Assembly: GCF_040834005.1 (NCBI RefSeq)
Contig: NZ_CP162129.1
Span: 2,256,001 to 2,320,000 of the forward strand
Length of the DNA stretch: 64,000 bases
Direction: 5' to 3'
Source: Paenibacillus sp. PL2-23
GTDB taxonomy: Bacteria > Bacillota > Bacilli > Paenibacillales > Paenibacillaceae
Below are positions 8,247 through 16,439 of the stretch, piece after piece (position 1 is the stretch's first letter; every line of letters starts with the position of its first letter). The notes below the pieces were generated by a model that did not search any database, was not told where the DNA came from, and worked only from the letters and a program-made list of their open reading frames with translations. The position numbers and the translations under genes were made by a program.

Positions 8247-9428
8247 CTAATTTTTCGATTTAAAGAAAGTTATATTGTTAAGTAGTGAATTGAAAGTGTT
8301 GGCAGCAGCCTGATCAGCACTTTGCAATACATGTCCATACACATTCATAGTGGTACGGATGTCAGCGTGTCCAAGTCTGCTGGCTATAATTTTCGCATGT
8401 ACTCCCTGATTAATCAGAAGAGTGGCTGATGTATGACGTAGGTCGTGAAACCTAATCGGTTTAAAGTTATTCCGTTTAATAAAACGTGAAAGCCATTTGC
8501 CTGGTGCAGTGTGATAGAATGGCTTGCCAGTCTCCGAAAAGAAAACAACAAAACGTTCTCCTCCTTGCCACATGTCACCTAGCTGCTGTTTCATAGTTTT
8601 AGATTTTTCATAATAATGCTGCAGTTCTTTTATTAATGAATCCGGTATAGAGACTCTACGTTTGGAGTTCTTTGTTTTGGGTTCTTTTATTATGTTTACT
8701 CCTTTGCTGTGACTCAGTGACTGAGCTACTTGAATTACAGAGGAGTCAAAGTCAATATGCTTCCATTCTAAAGCTAATAATTCCCCTCTGCGCATACCGG
8801 TGGTTAGAGCAAGTGTGACCATGATCCGCCAATGTATAGGCTCATTCTCAAGGGCTTGAAAGAGCTTTGAGGCTTCCTGTTCATCATATACCTCAGATTC
8901 ACGTTCTTTAATTTTAGGCCGTTTAACAGCGGATACAGGATTACTAGATATGATTTGCCACTCTACCGCTCTTTCAAAGATGTCTTTAAGCACTCTATGT
9001 ATGAAACGGGTTGTGGTCGTTGATAAACCACCATTCTTACCATCTTTCCTTGCACCATTACGGGTCAGGGAATCAAGAAAACTAAGGATATGCATAGGCT
9101 TCACATCCGTCATCTTCATAGATCCGAAAATAGGTAAGATATGATTCTTAAGTAAGTGTTCATAGTTCTCCAAGGTTTTTTGTTCTAGATGCTTTTCTCC
9201 GTATAGTTCTGTCCACTTCTCAACAAAAATTGAAAATGATATTTTCTGAGGAACCACATACTGTCCGGATTCGACTTCAGACCGAAATTTGACAAGCTCC
9301 TTTTCTGCCTCTCGAATACCAGACACATTCACTGTTTTATAACGTTTAACTCGTTTGCCTAACTCGTCATAGCCAGCTTCTACGATCAGTCTAAAAGAAT
9401 TCTTACTTCTTTTTTCAATACTAGCCAT
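8247..9428 (-). CDS. int: Tyrosine-type site-specific integrase
   Basis: Integrase of 393 aa that catalyses element integration and excision through a tyrosine-DNA intermediate. The N-terminal arm-binding domain (residues 1-60, AP2-like, ending VESGQYVVP) is followed by a SAM-like core-binding domain (about 65-165) and the catalytic domain. Catalytic residues visible are Arg in TGMRRGELLALEW, the KTKNSKRR lysine, HDLRHTSATLL, then GHADIRTTMNVYGH with the nucleophilic Tyr. Length fits the ICE/phage Int family. ATG 9428 is preceded by AGGTGATCTAA. No excisionase gene is seen next to it, and neither flank is an obvious attachment site. It may belong to the island that ends in tRNA-Ala at 20031 or to a smaller nested element. 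Confidence 0.92.
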   Translation of the reverse strand: MASIEKRSKNSFRLIVEAGYDELGKRVKRYKTVNVSGIREAEKELVKFRSEVESGQYVVPQKISFSIFVEKWTELYGEKHLEQKTLENYEHLLKNHILPIFGSMKMTDVKPMHILSFLDSLTRNGARKDGKNGGLSTTTTRFIHRVLKDIFERAVEWQIISSNPVSAVKRPKIKERESEVYDEQEASKLFQALENEPIHWRIMVTLALTTGMRRGELLALEWKHIDFDSSVIQVAQSLSHSKGVNIIKEPKTKNSKRRVSIPDSLIKELQHYYEKSKTMKQQLGDMWQGGERFVVFFSETGKPFYHTAPGKWLSRFIKRNNFKPIRFHDLRHTSATLLINQGVHAKIIASRLGHADIRTTMNVYGHVLQSADQAAANTFNSLLNNITFFKSKN

Positions 9429-9510
9429 TTAGATCACCTGTTTAAGTTTTTATTATTATTCTCTCCAAGTTAAATTGGTAGAATACATGCTGTTGCTGCT
9501 GATCCATACT

Positions 9511-9573
9511 GTCCAGAAAATGATCGCGTTAGTTGTCCGAGGTCTGATCGTAATCATGTCCATAGAGATTCGA
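9511..9573. repeat. Transposon-end repeats, GTCC-N6-TGATCG
   Basis: GTCC, six bases, TGATCG occurs at 9511-9526 and again at 9535-9550, exactly 24 bp apart. A degenerate third copy (GTCC-N6-ATTCGA) lies at 9558-9573. Such spaced direct repeats just outside the transposition genes resemble the multiple transposase-binding sites of Tn7/Mu-type elements and probably mark one end of the minus-strand transposon. Confidence 0.5.
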
Positions 9574-9574
9574 T

Positions 9575-9610
9575 AAATGGGAAAGCCAAGAAATTTCGGC
9601 TTTCCCATTT
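9575..9610. terminator. Hairpin after DUF5348-type gene
   Basis: A 13-bp perfect stem (9575-9587 with 9598-9610) ends 3 bases from the stop codon of the minus-strand gene. It lacks a long T tract, so termination is likely but not certain. Confidence 0.5.
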
Positions 9611-9613
9611 CTG

Positions 9614-9841
9614 TTAAACGAATCGAATATGGTAAACTTCCTTATTCCTCAAGTTAAATCGCGTTTTTCTCATGATCACGTACCAATATCGGTCAAGCTC
9701 GAGTCGACAGGGAATGCCACGATCTCCAATGCGAATTTCAAAACATTCACCGCAATAAACAGGATAAGCTTTCTCTCCTAGCAGGACAAACCAACTATTC
9801 GCGTCCCGATCGTACGTCATCTGGTTCCAAGGCTCGTTCAT
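9614..9841 (-). CDS. Small DUF5348-like transposon protein
   Basis: A 75-aa protein with alternating short beta strands and many aromatic residues (YDRDANSWFVLLGEKAYPVYCGECFEIRIGDRGIP in outline). It resembles the DUF5348 family of small proteins found at the end of ExeA/TnsC-like transposition operons; I base this on recall of the family pattern. Role unknown. It overlaps the upstream ATPase gene by 4 bases, so it is co-translated with it. Confidence 0.6.
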   Translation of the reverse strand: MNEPWNQMTYDRDANSWFVLLGEKAYPVYCGECFEIRIGDRGIPCRLELDRYWYVIMRKTRFNLRNKEVYHIRFV

Positions 9842-10638
9842 GACAATTCACCCTGAATCACGTGCTTCACCATATGATCGTCAATGATGCGGCGCTTGAT
9901 CTGGGCTCCGTAGATGAGGCAATGAGTGCTCAACTTGTTGATGAGTCTGGCCGATCCACCCGAGAATCGGTAAACTTCATTTACCGCCTCATCAGAGAAT
10001 ATCTCATGATTGGTGCCGGCATACGCTAACTGACGCTTCAGATATTCACCGACTTGGGAACGGTCGAAATAGGGCAGCTTGCACTGAAGGTCAATCCGCT
10101 GACGAATCGCTGCATAGGATTGAAGACGAAGCTTGTCCCATAGCTCGCTCTGCCCGACGAGAATCGGTGCCATAGGGCTTTGCGCATCCATCTTGCAGTT
10201 GAGCAGAAAGCGCACTTCCTCCAGCATCTCCCGATCGAGCAGATGGGCTTCATCTACGACGACAACCGGTTCCAGTCGATGGATGCCGCGCATGAGCTCC
10301 ACTTCGCGATGCAACTGACGCTTCGCATCGCCTCGGTAGAACTTCGACTCGCATCCGAGTTGTTCGAGCAGCCCTTTGTAGAAGTGGCGCGGCGTTAGCT
10401 TGGAGTCCGACAGGTACAGCAGCCTATACTTCGCGGCATCCAGCATGGCGGCAAACCGGCGGACGGTCGTCGTCTTGCCTGTCCCGCAGTCGCCGCTGAT
10501 GACGGCGAATAATTGGCGCTCAGCAGCGTATTGCAACCGGTCCAGCATCTCTTCCATAGCACTCGCCGGATAAAGCTCTGTCACGGGAATATCCCGAGCA
10601 AATGGTGTACGGGTCATGTCGTAGAAGGATTCAAACAT
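9838..10638 (-). CDS. ExeA/TnsC-like AAA+ transposition ATPase
   Basis: ATPase of 266 aa. Walker A is GDCGTGKTTT (residues 48-57), Walker B VVVVDEAHLLD, and a sensor-like arginine region (FSGGSARLINKLSTHCLI) follows. Proteins of this ExeA-like group act as the TnsC/TniB/IstB-type target selector that partners a DDE transposase. It overlaps the transposase remnant upstream by 8 bases and the small gene downstream by 4. It is intact, but without a full transposase the element cannot move by itself. The general secretion name ExeA reflects domain similarity only. Confidence 0.85.
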   Translation of the reverse strand: MFESFYDMTRTPFARDIPVTELYPASAMEEMLDRLQYAAERQLFAVISGDCGTGKTTTVRRFAAMLDAAKYRLLYLSDSKLTPRHFYKGLLEQLGCESKFYRGDAKRQLHREVELMRGIHRLEPVVVVDEAHLLDREMLEEVRFLLNCKMDAQSPMAPILVGQSELWDKLRLQSYAAIRQRIDLQCKLPYFDRSQVGEYLKRQLAYAGTNHEIFSDEAVNEVYRFSGGSARLINKLSTHCLIYGAQIKRRIIDDHMVKHVIQGELS

Positions 10639-11239
10639 CCTTGCCAGCCTCCTTCCTCAGCATGCGGTAGGAGACGGCCGGCGTTTGGATTTGTGTACGT
10701 TCGTCATGCTTCCGCTCGGCACCTCGGAGCAAGCGGGATTCCGTTGCTGGCTGCTTCTGCAAATGCTCCGGAAGGGCCGGCCGCTTGCCAGCCCTTTCTC
10801 CAATGATGAGCTCCCGTGCTTTCCATGGCGTACATCCCTCGTATTCAATCGTCACTTCTGTAATATCTGCCGGGTCATATACGACTTGAACCGTTTGCCC
10901 AATGAACAACAGCCCAACTTCATACTTCTTGCCTTGAAAGCTGATACAGCCGGCCTTATCCACTTTCCGCTGTTCCGCGTAAAGGAAGCTGGCCGCGAGG
11001 TGCTCAGGATTTACGAACTGCAGCGCTGCCGGATCGCTCCGAAACGCCGCTCCGGGTGTTTGTTTGTTCGCCAGCGCGGCATGGGGCTTATTCTGGTAAC
11101 ACTCTGAGAGCCACACTTGGAACCAGTCGTTAAGAGCGGTGAGCGTCTTAATGTTCTCGAGCGCGACCTCGTCCAGAAAGCTCTGAACAGCGCCGTTTAG
11201 ACGCTCAACTTTGCCGCGTTTATGCGAAGCTTCGCATAA
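10631..11239 (-). pseudogene. Truncated DDE transposase (Tn7/Mu type), C-terminal part
   Basis: The open frame reads from the palindrome at 11239 through CEASHKRGKVERL, then a WLSECYQNKPHAAL segment and a Mu-type C-terminal beta-barrel (VDKAGCISFQGKKYEVG). GKVER is where the family's third catalytic residue (Glu) normally lies, so everything before it, including both catalytic Asp, is missing. The next genes of the same transposon follow in order (ATPase, small protein). The truncation point is exactly the shared palindrome with the opposite copy. No start codon of its own is expected; an internal ATG at 11116 could make a fragment of 161 aa. Confidence 0.8.
11220..11239. repeat. 20-bp perfect palindrome at transposon fusion
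   Basis: The perfect palindrome TTATGCGAAGCTTCGCATAA. In both directions it encodes the same residues, CEASH, of the transposase. The two transposons are joined back to back here. Confidence 0.95.
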
Positions 11240-11831
11240 TAAGGGGAAGGTTGAAAGGCTGTTCCAATTTGTAGACTCGAGCTTCCGTCCCGAGGTACAG
11301 GCGCTCGTGAATAAGGGTGGGGTGACAACGCTCGAAGAGTTGAATGCCGCACTGCGCAGTTGGCTCGATGGCTACTACCACACGCGCGAACATGGCAGCA
11401 CAAAACAGTCCCCTAAGGAGCGATTTGTTGCGAGTGGCAAGCCGCGTAAGCGCATGCCGCTGGTGGATCTCAATGAACTCTTTCTGTGGGAAGAGACCCG
11501 GAAGGTGGACAAGACGGGCTGCATACGGCTTGATGGCAACACCTATGAGGTGGACAGCGACCTTGTGCGCCGGACGGTCACCCTGCGATACGACCCGTTT
11601 GATCTGAGCGAGCTGCAGGTATGGGACGGAGAGCAGCAGTATGCGGATGCTGTACCGGTGGAACTCAACAACAAGCGCAGCCGCAAGGCCGCTGCTGCTG
11701 CGCTTGACGGGGTGCCCGAGACGCCAGCGGACGAGACACTCTCGTTTCTGGCGCTAGCCGAGAGAAAACGCCAAGCGGCATGGACCACTGAAGAGCTTCG
11801 CTTTACTGGAAAAGGCGGTGATGTGCGATGA
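11220..11831 (+). pseudogene. Second truncated DDE transposase, C-terminal part
   Basis: The frame starts CEASHNKGKVERLFQFVDSS and continues with the Mu-type C-terminal region (NELFLWEETRKVDKTGCIRLDGNTYEVDSDLV in outline). It is related to, but clearly diverged from, the minus-strand copy: the shared pieces are CEASH, KGKVER, RKVDK(T/A)GCI and YEV. It too begins just before the catalytic Glu. It overlaps the following ATPase gene by 4 bases. The catalytic Asp residues are absent, so it cannot be active alone. Confidence 0.8.
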
Positions 11832-12616
11832 GCCTACGCCCATTTACCCGTGAGGTGGCGCCTTGTTATGCGTTTGGGGCCCACCAAGAAGCGTTTGAAC
11901 GATTAAACATGGCTGTGGAACACCGTTTACTTGGCGTCTTGACCGGCGAGGTCGGCAGCGGGAAGTCTGCGTTGCTCAGGCGGTTATTTAGTGCGCTGGA
12001 TCCCATGCGAACGCTGCTGATCTACCTGAGCATGGCGGATTTGAAGCCGCGGGATTTCTATGCACAATTGCTTGCGCATGTGGATGAGGAACCGCCTTAC
12101 TCCGTCGCCAAGGCCCGGCGATTATGGGGCGAGGTGATGGTGCGCAGAGAGGCGCAGGCGGAACGAAGCGTCATCGTCGTGATTGATGAGGCACACGAGA
12201 TGAGTGATGCGATGCTGCTCGAGCTCCGCTTCGTAATGAGTCACCAGATGGATGCACGATCCTTGTTTCCCGTATTGTTGGCCGGACAGCCGGAACTGCG
12301 CAAAAAGCTGCGGCTCAAGAAGAACGAAGCGATTAGCCAACGTATTGGCATCCAATACCATTTAAGCGGCATGAACAGGGAAGAAACGGCGGGGTACGTC
12401 CGGCACCATCTTGAAGCCGCAAAGATGGAACGCCCACTGTTCTCGGAGAGTGCTATTCAGACGTTGCATGCAGCGAGCCAGGGCATCCCGCGGGTCGTAA
12501 ACCAGATTTGCAGCCAAGTTCTATTTCATCTGCCAGAGGGTCAAGAAGTTGTGGAAGATATGCACATTGGGCGAGTACTTACGGATATGGACAGGCAACG
12601 AGGCTCGGCGGGGTAA
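11828..12616 (+). CDS. ExeA/TnsC-like AAA+ transposition ATPase (second copy)
   Basis: ATPase of 262 aa. Walker A is GEVGSGKSALLRR (about residues 38-50), Walker B VIVVIDEAHEMSD, and LLAGQPELRKKLRL and SQGIPRVVNQICSQVLF are typical of the ExeA/TnsC group. The role is as in the minus-strand copy: ATP-dependent partner of a DDE transposase. Overall design matches that copy but the sequence differs throughout, so two distinct transposons were joined rather than one duplicated. ATG 11828 overlaps the transposase remnant's end (ATGCGATGA region). Confidence 0.85.
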   Translation: MSLRPFTREVAPCYAFGAHQEAFERLNMAVEHRLLGVLTGEVGSGKSALLRRLFSALDPMRTLLIYLSMADLKPRDFYAQLLAHVDEEPPYSVAKARRLWGEVMVRREAQAERSVIVVIDEAHEMSDAMLLELRFVMSHQMDARSLFPVLLAGQPELRKKLRLKKNEAISQRIGIQYHLSGMNREETAGYVRHHLEAAKMERPLFSESAIQTLHAASQGIPRVVNQICSQVLFHLPEGQEVVEDMHIGRVLTDMDRQRGSAG

Positions 12617-12634
12617 CCCGCCGTTTCCGCCGCT

Positions 12635-12734
12635 ATGAATGAGTGGCGTTCGGCCACTCACCAAATTGACGTGAGTGATGCATAAACGCTCACGTCATTG
12701 ACGGCGAGGATTAAACCGACAAATTACGTGAGCG
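12635..12734. repeat. Right transposon end with three ACGTGAG-type boxes
   Basis: Boxes of the type AAATT(G)ACGTGAG(Y)G occur directly at 12662-12677 and 12720-12734 and inverted at 12687-12699 (CGCTCACGTCATT). A GAGTGGC/GCCACTC hairpin precedes them. They sit outside the plus-strand transposon genes and next to a TGTTAAC (minus strand) end, and resemble transposase-binding sites of a Tn7-type right end. The exact terminus is probably near 12737-12740 (TGT on the minus strand). Confidence 0.5.
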
Positions 12735-13116
12735 TTAACAGCGTTGTCGTATTTTTGAACGTAAAATATACGCCCCATGCTCCTTTTTCAATTTTAAAAT
12801 CGGGATGTTGATTTATTGATGATAATTGCGTAAATAATTGATCGTCCGTTAAAGGTCTTGCCAGAGAATAATCCTTAAAATTTAATTTGAACAGCTTAAT
12901 TCCCGAGACTCCTTGCATAAAGATATAAGACGCTGTCCATCCGATGACTGCTCCAAATAGAGCACCTACGGCCCCTCCCATTGCAGCAAGAGCAATCGTT
13001 CCTGCGGGAATGAGGATGAGGTATGCTTTTTTATAAGCTTTCATTGGGTTTTCAAGCTGGATTGGCTCTATATCCACTTTGGGAATAACAACGTTTTTAT
13101 CGGCTTCGATTGACAT
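12724..13116 (-). CDS. Small membrane protein, C-terminus probably cut by transposon
   Basis: A 130-aa protein with two adjacent hydrophobic, Gly/Ala-rich helices (residues about 33-70) between a charged N-terminus and a soluble C-terminal part. No family recognised. The last residues (TTLLTLT) and the stop codon lie within the transposon-end repeat region, so the original C-terminus was probably replaced on insertion. A good ribosome site, AAAAGGAGCATCGCT, precedes ATG 13116. It is a single gene; function unknown. Confidence 0.55.
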   Translation of the reverse strand: MSIEADKNVVIPKVDIEPIQLENPMKAYKKAYLILIPAGTIALAAMGGAVGALFGAVIGWTASYIFMQGVSGIKLFKLNFKDYSLARPLTDDQLFTQLSSINQHPDFKIEKGAWGVYFTFKNTTTLLTLT

Positions 13117-13220
13117 AGCGATGCTCCTTTTGTTTGAATATGATCGACTACTTGACCTTGCTACACAACGCGGAACTCAAATTTGAATCTATAAATGCAT
13201 CCTTTCATCGAGAATAGCTG

Positions 13221-13595
13221 TCATGGTAGGCTCATTCCATTTTTAACAGATTCATTGCTCTTGCATTCCGTTCGTTGACCTGACACTCTACTGTTTATGG
13301 TATCAACGATAAGCTTCTTTAAATCCTCAGTAGTAAGTACAGTCAGAACGGCATTTTTATCATTTGTCCGGTTGTCTAGCGGTGATTCACTACCAAACAA
13401 GTTTTCCAAAGAGCACCCCAGACCAGTCGCTATCTTTTCGAGTGTATTAATCGTGCAATTGTTTTTTTCTCCCCGCTCAATCTGTCCAAGGTAACTTATG
13501 TTAATAGATGAGTGAAGTGCCAGCTGTTCCTGGCTCATTCCTTTCTGTAGTCGCAATAGTCGTATTCGCTCACCGATATGTTGTCTTGGATTCAT
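13221..13595 (-). CDS. XRE-family transcriptional regulator
   Basis: A 124-aa protein. Residues 7-65 form a Cro/CI-type helix-turn-helix: GERIRLLRLQKGMSQEQLALHSSINISYLGQIERGE in outline, then INTLEKIATGLGCSLENLF. The C-terminal 55 residues are hydrophilic without a known domain. Such regulators often control maintenance genes of mobile elements. GGGGGTG precedes ATG 13595 at good spacing. The upstream region contains the dyads GTATCTGGAGATAC and ACGATATCGT near 13665-13690, plausible self-operator sites. Targets are unknown. Confidence 0.85.
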   Translation of the reverse strand: MNPRQHIGERIRLLRLQKGMSQEQLALHSSINISYLGQIERGEKNNCTINTLEKIATGLGCSLENLFGSESPLDNRTNDKNAVLTVLTTEDLKKLIVDTINSRVSGQRTECKSNESVKNGMSLP

Positions 13596-13793
13596 AATTC
13601 ACACCCCCATAAAAATGATAGATTTTTCCTGTTTTTGCTTCAATATGATATAGCCACTAAAAAAGTATCTGGAGATACGATATCGTGAATAATCATCCGT
13701 ATTTTATGGCTACATATATGAATTTCCGCCTTTGGGCAACAAAAAAGACGCATACAACGAAGGCAACTTTAAAGATTGCACGAGAAATAGTCT

Positions 13794-13994
13794 TCATCTC
13801 ATGAATCTTTGAAGTTGTCCTGTGTCTGCGTCAAAATGTTTGTTATTATTGGCAGCTAGTGCAAAGTCATTATACTTTACGGCTGTGGAACCCTTTGCTG
13901 AAATCGCGAGTTCCATATCAAAAGTGGGAAAACCATTTATGATAATAATATACATATACTTACCAATAGTTTCAAGGGTTATTTTGTTCTTCAC
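13794..13994 (-). CDS. Small unknown protein coupled to radC
   Basis: A 66-codon frame starting GTG 13994 inside the last codons of the RadC-type gene (4-base overlap) and ending 13794. No family recognised; it has a short hydrophobic segment (YMYIIIING). The overlap suggests translational coupling, but codon pattern alone cannot prove it is made. Confidence 0.4.
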   Translation of the reverse strand: MKNKITLETIGKYMYIIIINGFPTFDMELAISAKGSTAVKYNDFALAANNNKHFDADTGQLQRFMR

Positions 13995-14593
13995 ATTAAG
14001 CCTTTTTCTTTTAGACTGACGAAGGTGTTTCCTCCAATTATGAGGTGATCTAGCACTTCTATGCCCACAATTTCTCCTGCTCTCGCCAGCCGTTTGGTTA
14101 ATTCAACGTCTTCTGGAGAGGGATTAGGGTCACCACTCGGATGGTTATGAGCACAGATGAGAGAGGCGCTACAACGTTTAATCGCTGCGCGGAATACTTC
14201 CCTTGGATGAACGATTGCAGCGTTGAGAGAGCCAATCGAAATGATTTCTTTAAAGATCACTCTGTTCTTTGTATTCAAAAATAAGCAAATGAAATGTTCT
14301 TTGGTTGCATACCTGAGTTCAGGTTCAAGTAAGTCAAATGCGTCTTTAGGACTGCGTATTGTTGTTTCCTCATAAGTTGGAATGGTCAAGTTCTTTGCAA
14401 GCTTTAGGGCTGTTAACTGACGAGCTTTACCCATGCCGATTCCTTTAATGCTCATGAGTTGCTGCTCGGTTACGTCCATTAGTTCTGCTATAGTCGGAAA
14501 CTGGTTGAGTAGTTGTTGGATGGGATAGCTGTCGGCACGTTCACGTAAAACTTCTGAAATCAAATTTATCAGATCATCTTTGCGATTGTTCAT
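13991..14593 (-). CDS. radC: RadC-like JAB/MPN-domain protein
   Basis: A 200-aa protein. The N-terminal helix-hairpin-helix (LMSIKGIGMGKARQLTALKLA) probably binds DNA. The C-terminal JAB/MPN domain carries the metal-binding pattern HNHPSGDPNPSPEDVELTKRL (His, His, Asp) after a conserved Glu. The family was named for DNA repair, but its role is unsettled; copies on mobile elements like this one are common and probably help element maintenance or anti-restriction. Chromosomal RadC is usually near mreB, which is not the case here. TACCTCC (minus AGGAGGTA) precedes ATG 14593. Confidence 0.88.
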   Translation of the reverse strand: MNNRKDDLINLISEVLRERADSYPIQQLLNQFPTIAELMDVTEQQLMSIKGIGMGKARQLTALKLAKNLTIPTYEETTIRSPKDAFDLLEPELRYATKEHFICLFLNTKNRVIFKEIISIGSLNAAIVHPREVFRAAIKRCSASLICAHNHPSGDPNPSPEDVELTKRLARAGEIVGIEVLDHLIIGGNTFVSLKEKGLM

Positions 14594-14626
14594 TTAAATC
14601 TACCTCCTGATTATATTTATGGTTAC

Positions 14627-14665
14627 AAAAAGGCTAGACACTTATGAAAGTGTCCAGCCTTTTTG
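14627..14665. terminator. Bidirectional hairpin terminator
   Basis: A stem AAAAAGGCTAGACACTT (14627-14643) with its complement to 14664, flanked by A and T runs on the two sides. It insulates the divergent radC gene and the defence operon. The remaining 14666-14912 holds a short dyad (TACCTAT-CTG-TATAGGTA, about 14684-14701) but no gene. Confidence 0.75.
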
Positions 14666-14912
14666 TCGCCTCTCGCGAGGACTACCTATCTGTATAGGTA
14701 TCAGAGGTATAATATGGAAACCAATGCACTCATTTTACTAAGCGAAAGCTTAATCTCAATTTAACGAAAATAGAACGTGTGTTTGGAAGGTGTTGGTAAT
14801 TAATTGGCGAAATATGTAGAAATGAGTAGTTCTGCAGTCTTAGTGGATCCATCTAGTGTAGTTCACTAAGATAATTGATTTTATTATAGTGAACGGAAAG
14901 AAGGGAAATATG

Positions 14913-16439
14913 ATGAGTTCTACGGATGTAAAGCATACAATTGCAGGGTTTTATTATCAACTACTGATTGCGGTTCGTGAGCTTGTTGGTATATCAGATT
15001 TTCCGAAGGGGTATGTTGGTGTCGAATGTGATGCTGATGTGCGAGTAAATAAAGGTCAAGATTTATTTATAGAGGTTAAATTTTATAAAGCGAACTCATT
15101 TTCAAGAAACGATGACCCGATAAGGCATACAATTTATAATTTTTATAATCATTTTAAGAAAACTAAAACAACTGGGTTATTCAATATTAGAACGAATGTT
15201 CCAATTTCCCTTAATGATCAGCATTTCTTTGTAAATTGGAATAATGGTATTTTTACTAATATTGATGAATACCTTATCTATATTAAAAACTGTCTAGTAT
15301 CTGAGAATTTAAGTAAAAAACCCGTTAAAGAGCGGTTCGAACTGTTTAAGAGTCAATACGATATTAATCATCCTAATATGATAAAGCCTCAGTATAACAA
15401 AGAATTTATTAAATCATTAGTTAATGATCCTAATGAACTCTCATTTTGTGCTGATCCGGATGGTATTTTATCAGATGAAGAGTTAAAAGTGTTCATAAAT
15501 CAAATATTCTTCAATTTTCCTTTATCAAAGGAAGATAAATATGACAGTGTTATTAAATTGAAAGATGAAACGGAAATGCTATTGAAAGAAAAGTTTCCAG
15601 ATATTGAATCTAGTCAATACGATAATATTCGATTTATGATTCTTGATTCATTCTTAGATACAACGGTTGACGGCAAAAGAACGCACGTAACAGTGCAAGA
15701 ATTGCACGCAATAGTTCATGATTATGATGCTCGCATTAAACTCTTTATGGAAAAACAATCTCTCGCTAAAACAATTGCTGAGATTGAAGCAGAAATAATA
15801 CGTTACGAAAAATTGCTTCAAAGAAAAGGATATAGCGATAATATTCAACATATACTGAGAGTGGTCAATGACTGTACAGAACAGTGGTTTCAAGAAATTG
15901 GGAAATTTGGCCAAGATAAAGTGAATTCTAGGTACTTAATGGATGCGGAGCATCCTTACCCCTTGAAAATCCATGACTTATTTAAAGTAATGGGAGAAAT
16001 ATATTCTATGGCTGAAAGAAGTCTCGGGGAAGTTAGTCTTTCTGAGCAAGAGGGCTTAAATAATATCCAATTTTCGAATTTTAAAGCCTTCTCATTGATA
16101 ACATCAGTTTCGAGCATTGTGCAGGAAGATGAATCTTCCTCCATTATTTCTTTTATTCATCACACTCAAAAAACTAATGATATTGAAAAAGCTCTTGGTG
16201 ATGAAACAATTATTATGGATTTAGCCTGTGAAGTATGCAAGTTTAATAAAACAGAAATTGATAACTTAGTTCTTGACATTGGTAAACCAATTGAAACTGT
16301 TATAAATCAAAGTTACTATAAGTCATTCGACTACAAGTGTACGAAATGTTTGAAGTTAAACTCAAACGGAAACACATGTGAATTTTCGGAGTATTTTAAA
16401 GGGGTGGCTAGTTATGGAGGAGTTGTTACGCTTACTTGA
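14913..16439 (+). CDS. ABC-three-component system protein with Cap4/DUF4297-like nuclease domain
   Basis: A 508-aa protein, first gene of a three-gene defence operon. The N-terminal 100 residues fit a PD-(D/E)xK nuclease of the DUF4297/Cap4 kind: IAGFYYQLL, then E38, D40, D42 and E54-V55-K56 followed by an HTIYNFYNHF helix. The middle is helical; near the C-terminus lie two Cys pairs (CEVC and CTKC), likely a zinc ribbon. In ABC-3C systems this component is the likely effector, held by the ATPase and middle proteins. I chose ATG 14913 (AGAAGGG 7 nt upstream) over GTG 14889 or ATG 14910. Domain fit is good; activity is inferred. Confidence 0.75.
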   Translation: MSSTDVKHTIAGFYYQLLIAVRELVGISDFPKGYVGVECDADVRVNKGQDLFIEVKFYKANSFSRNDDPIRHTIYNFYNHFKKTKTTGLFNIRTNVPISLNDQHFFVNWNNGIFTNIDEYLIYIKNCLVSENLSKKPVKERFELFKSQYDINHPNMIKPQYNKEFIKSLVNDPNELSFCADPDGILSDEELKVFINQIFFNFPLSKEDKYDSVIKLKDETEMLLKEKFPDIESSQYDNIRFMILDSFLDTTVDGKRTHVTVQELHAIVHDYDARIKLFMEKQSLAKTIAEIEAEIIRYEKLLQRKGYSDNIQHILRVVNDCTEQWFQEIGKFGQDKVNSRYLMDAEHPYPLKIHDLFKVMGEIYSMAERSLGEVSLSEQEGLNNIQFSNFKAFSLITSVSSIVQEDESSSIISFIHHTQKTNDIEKALGDETIIMDLACEVCKFNKTEIDNLVLDIGKPIETVINQSYYKSFDYKCTKCLKLNSNGNTCEFSEYFKGVASYGGVVTLT

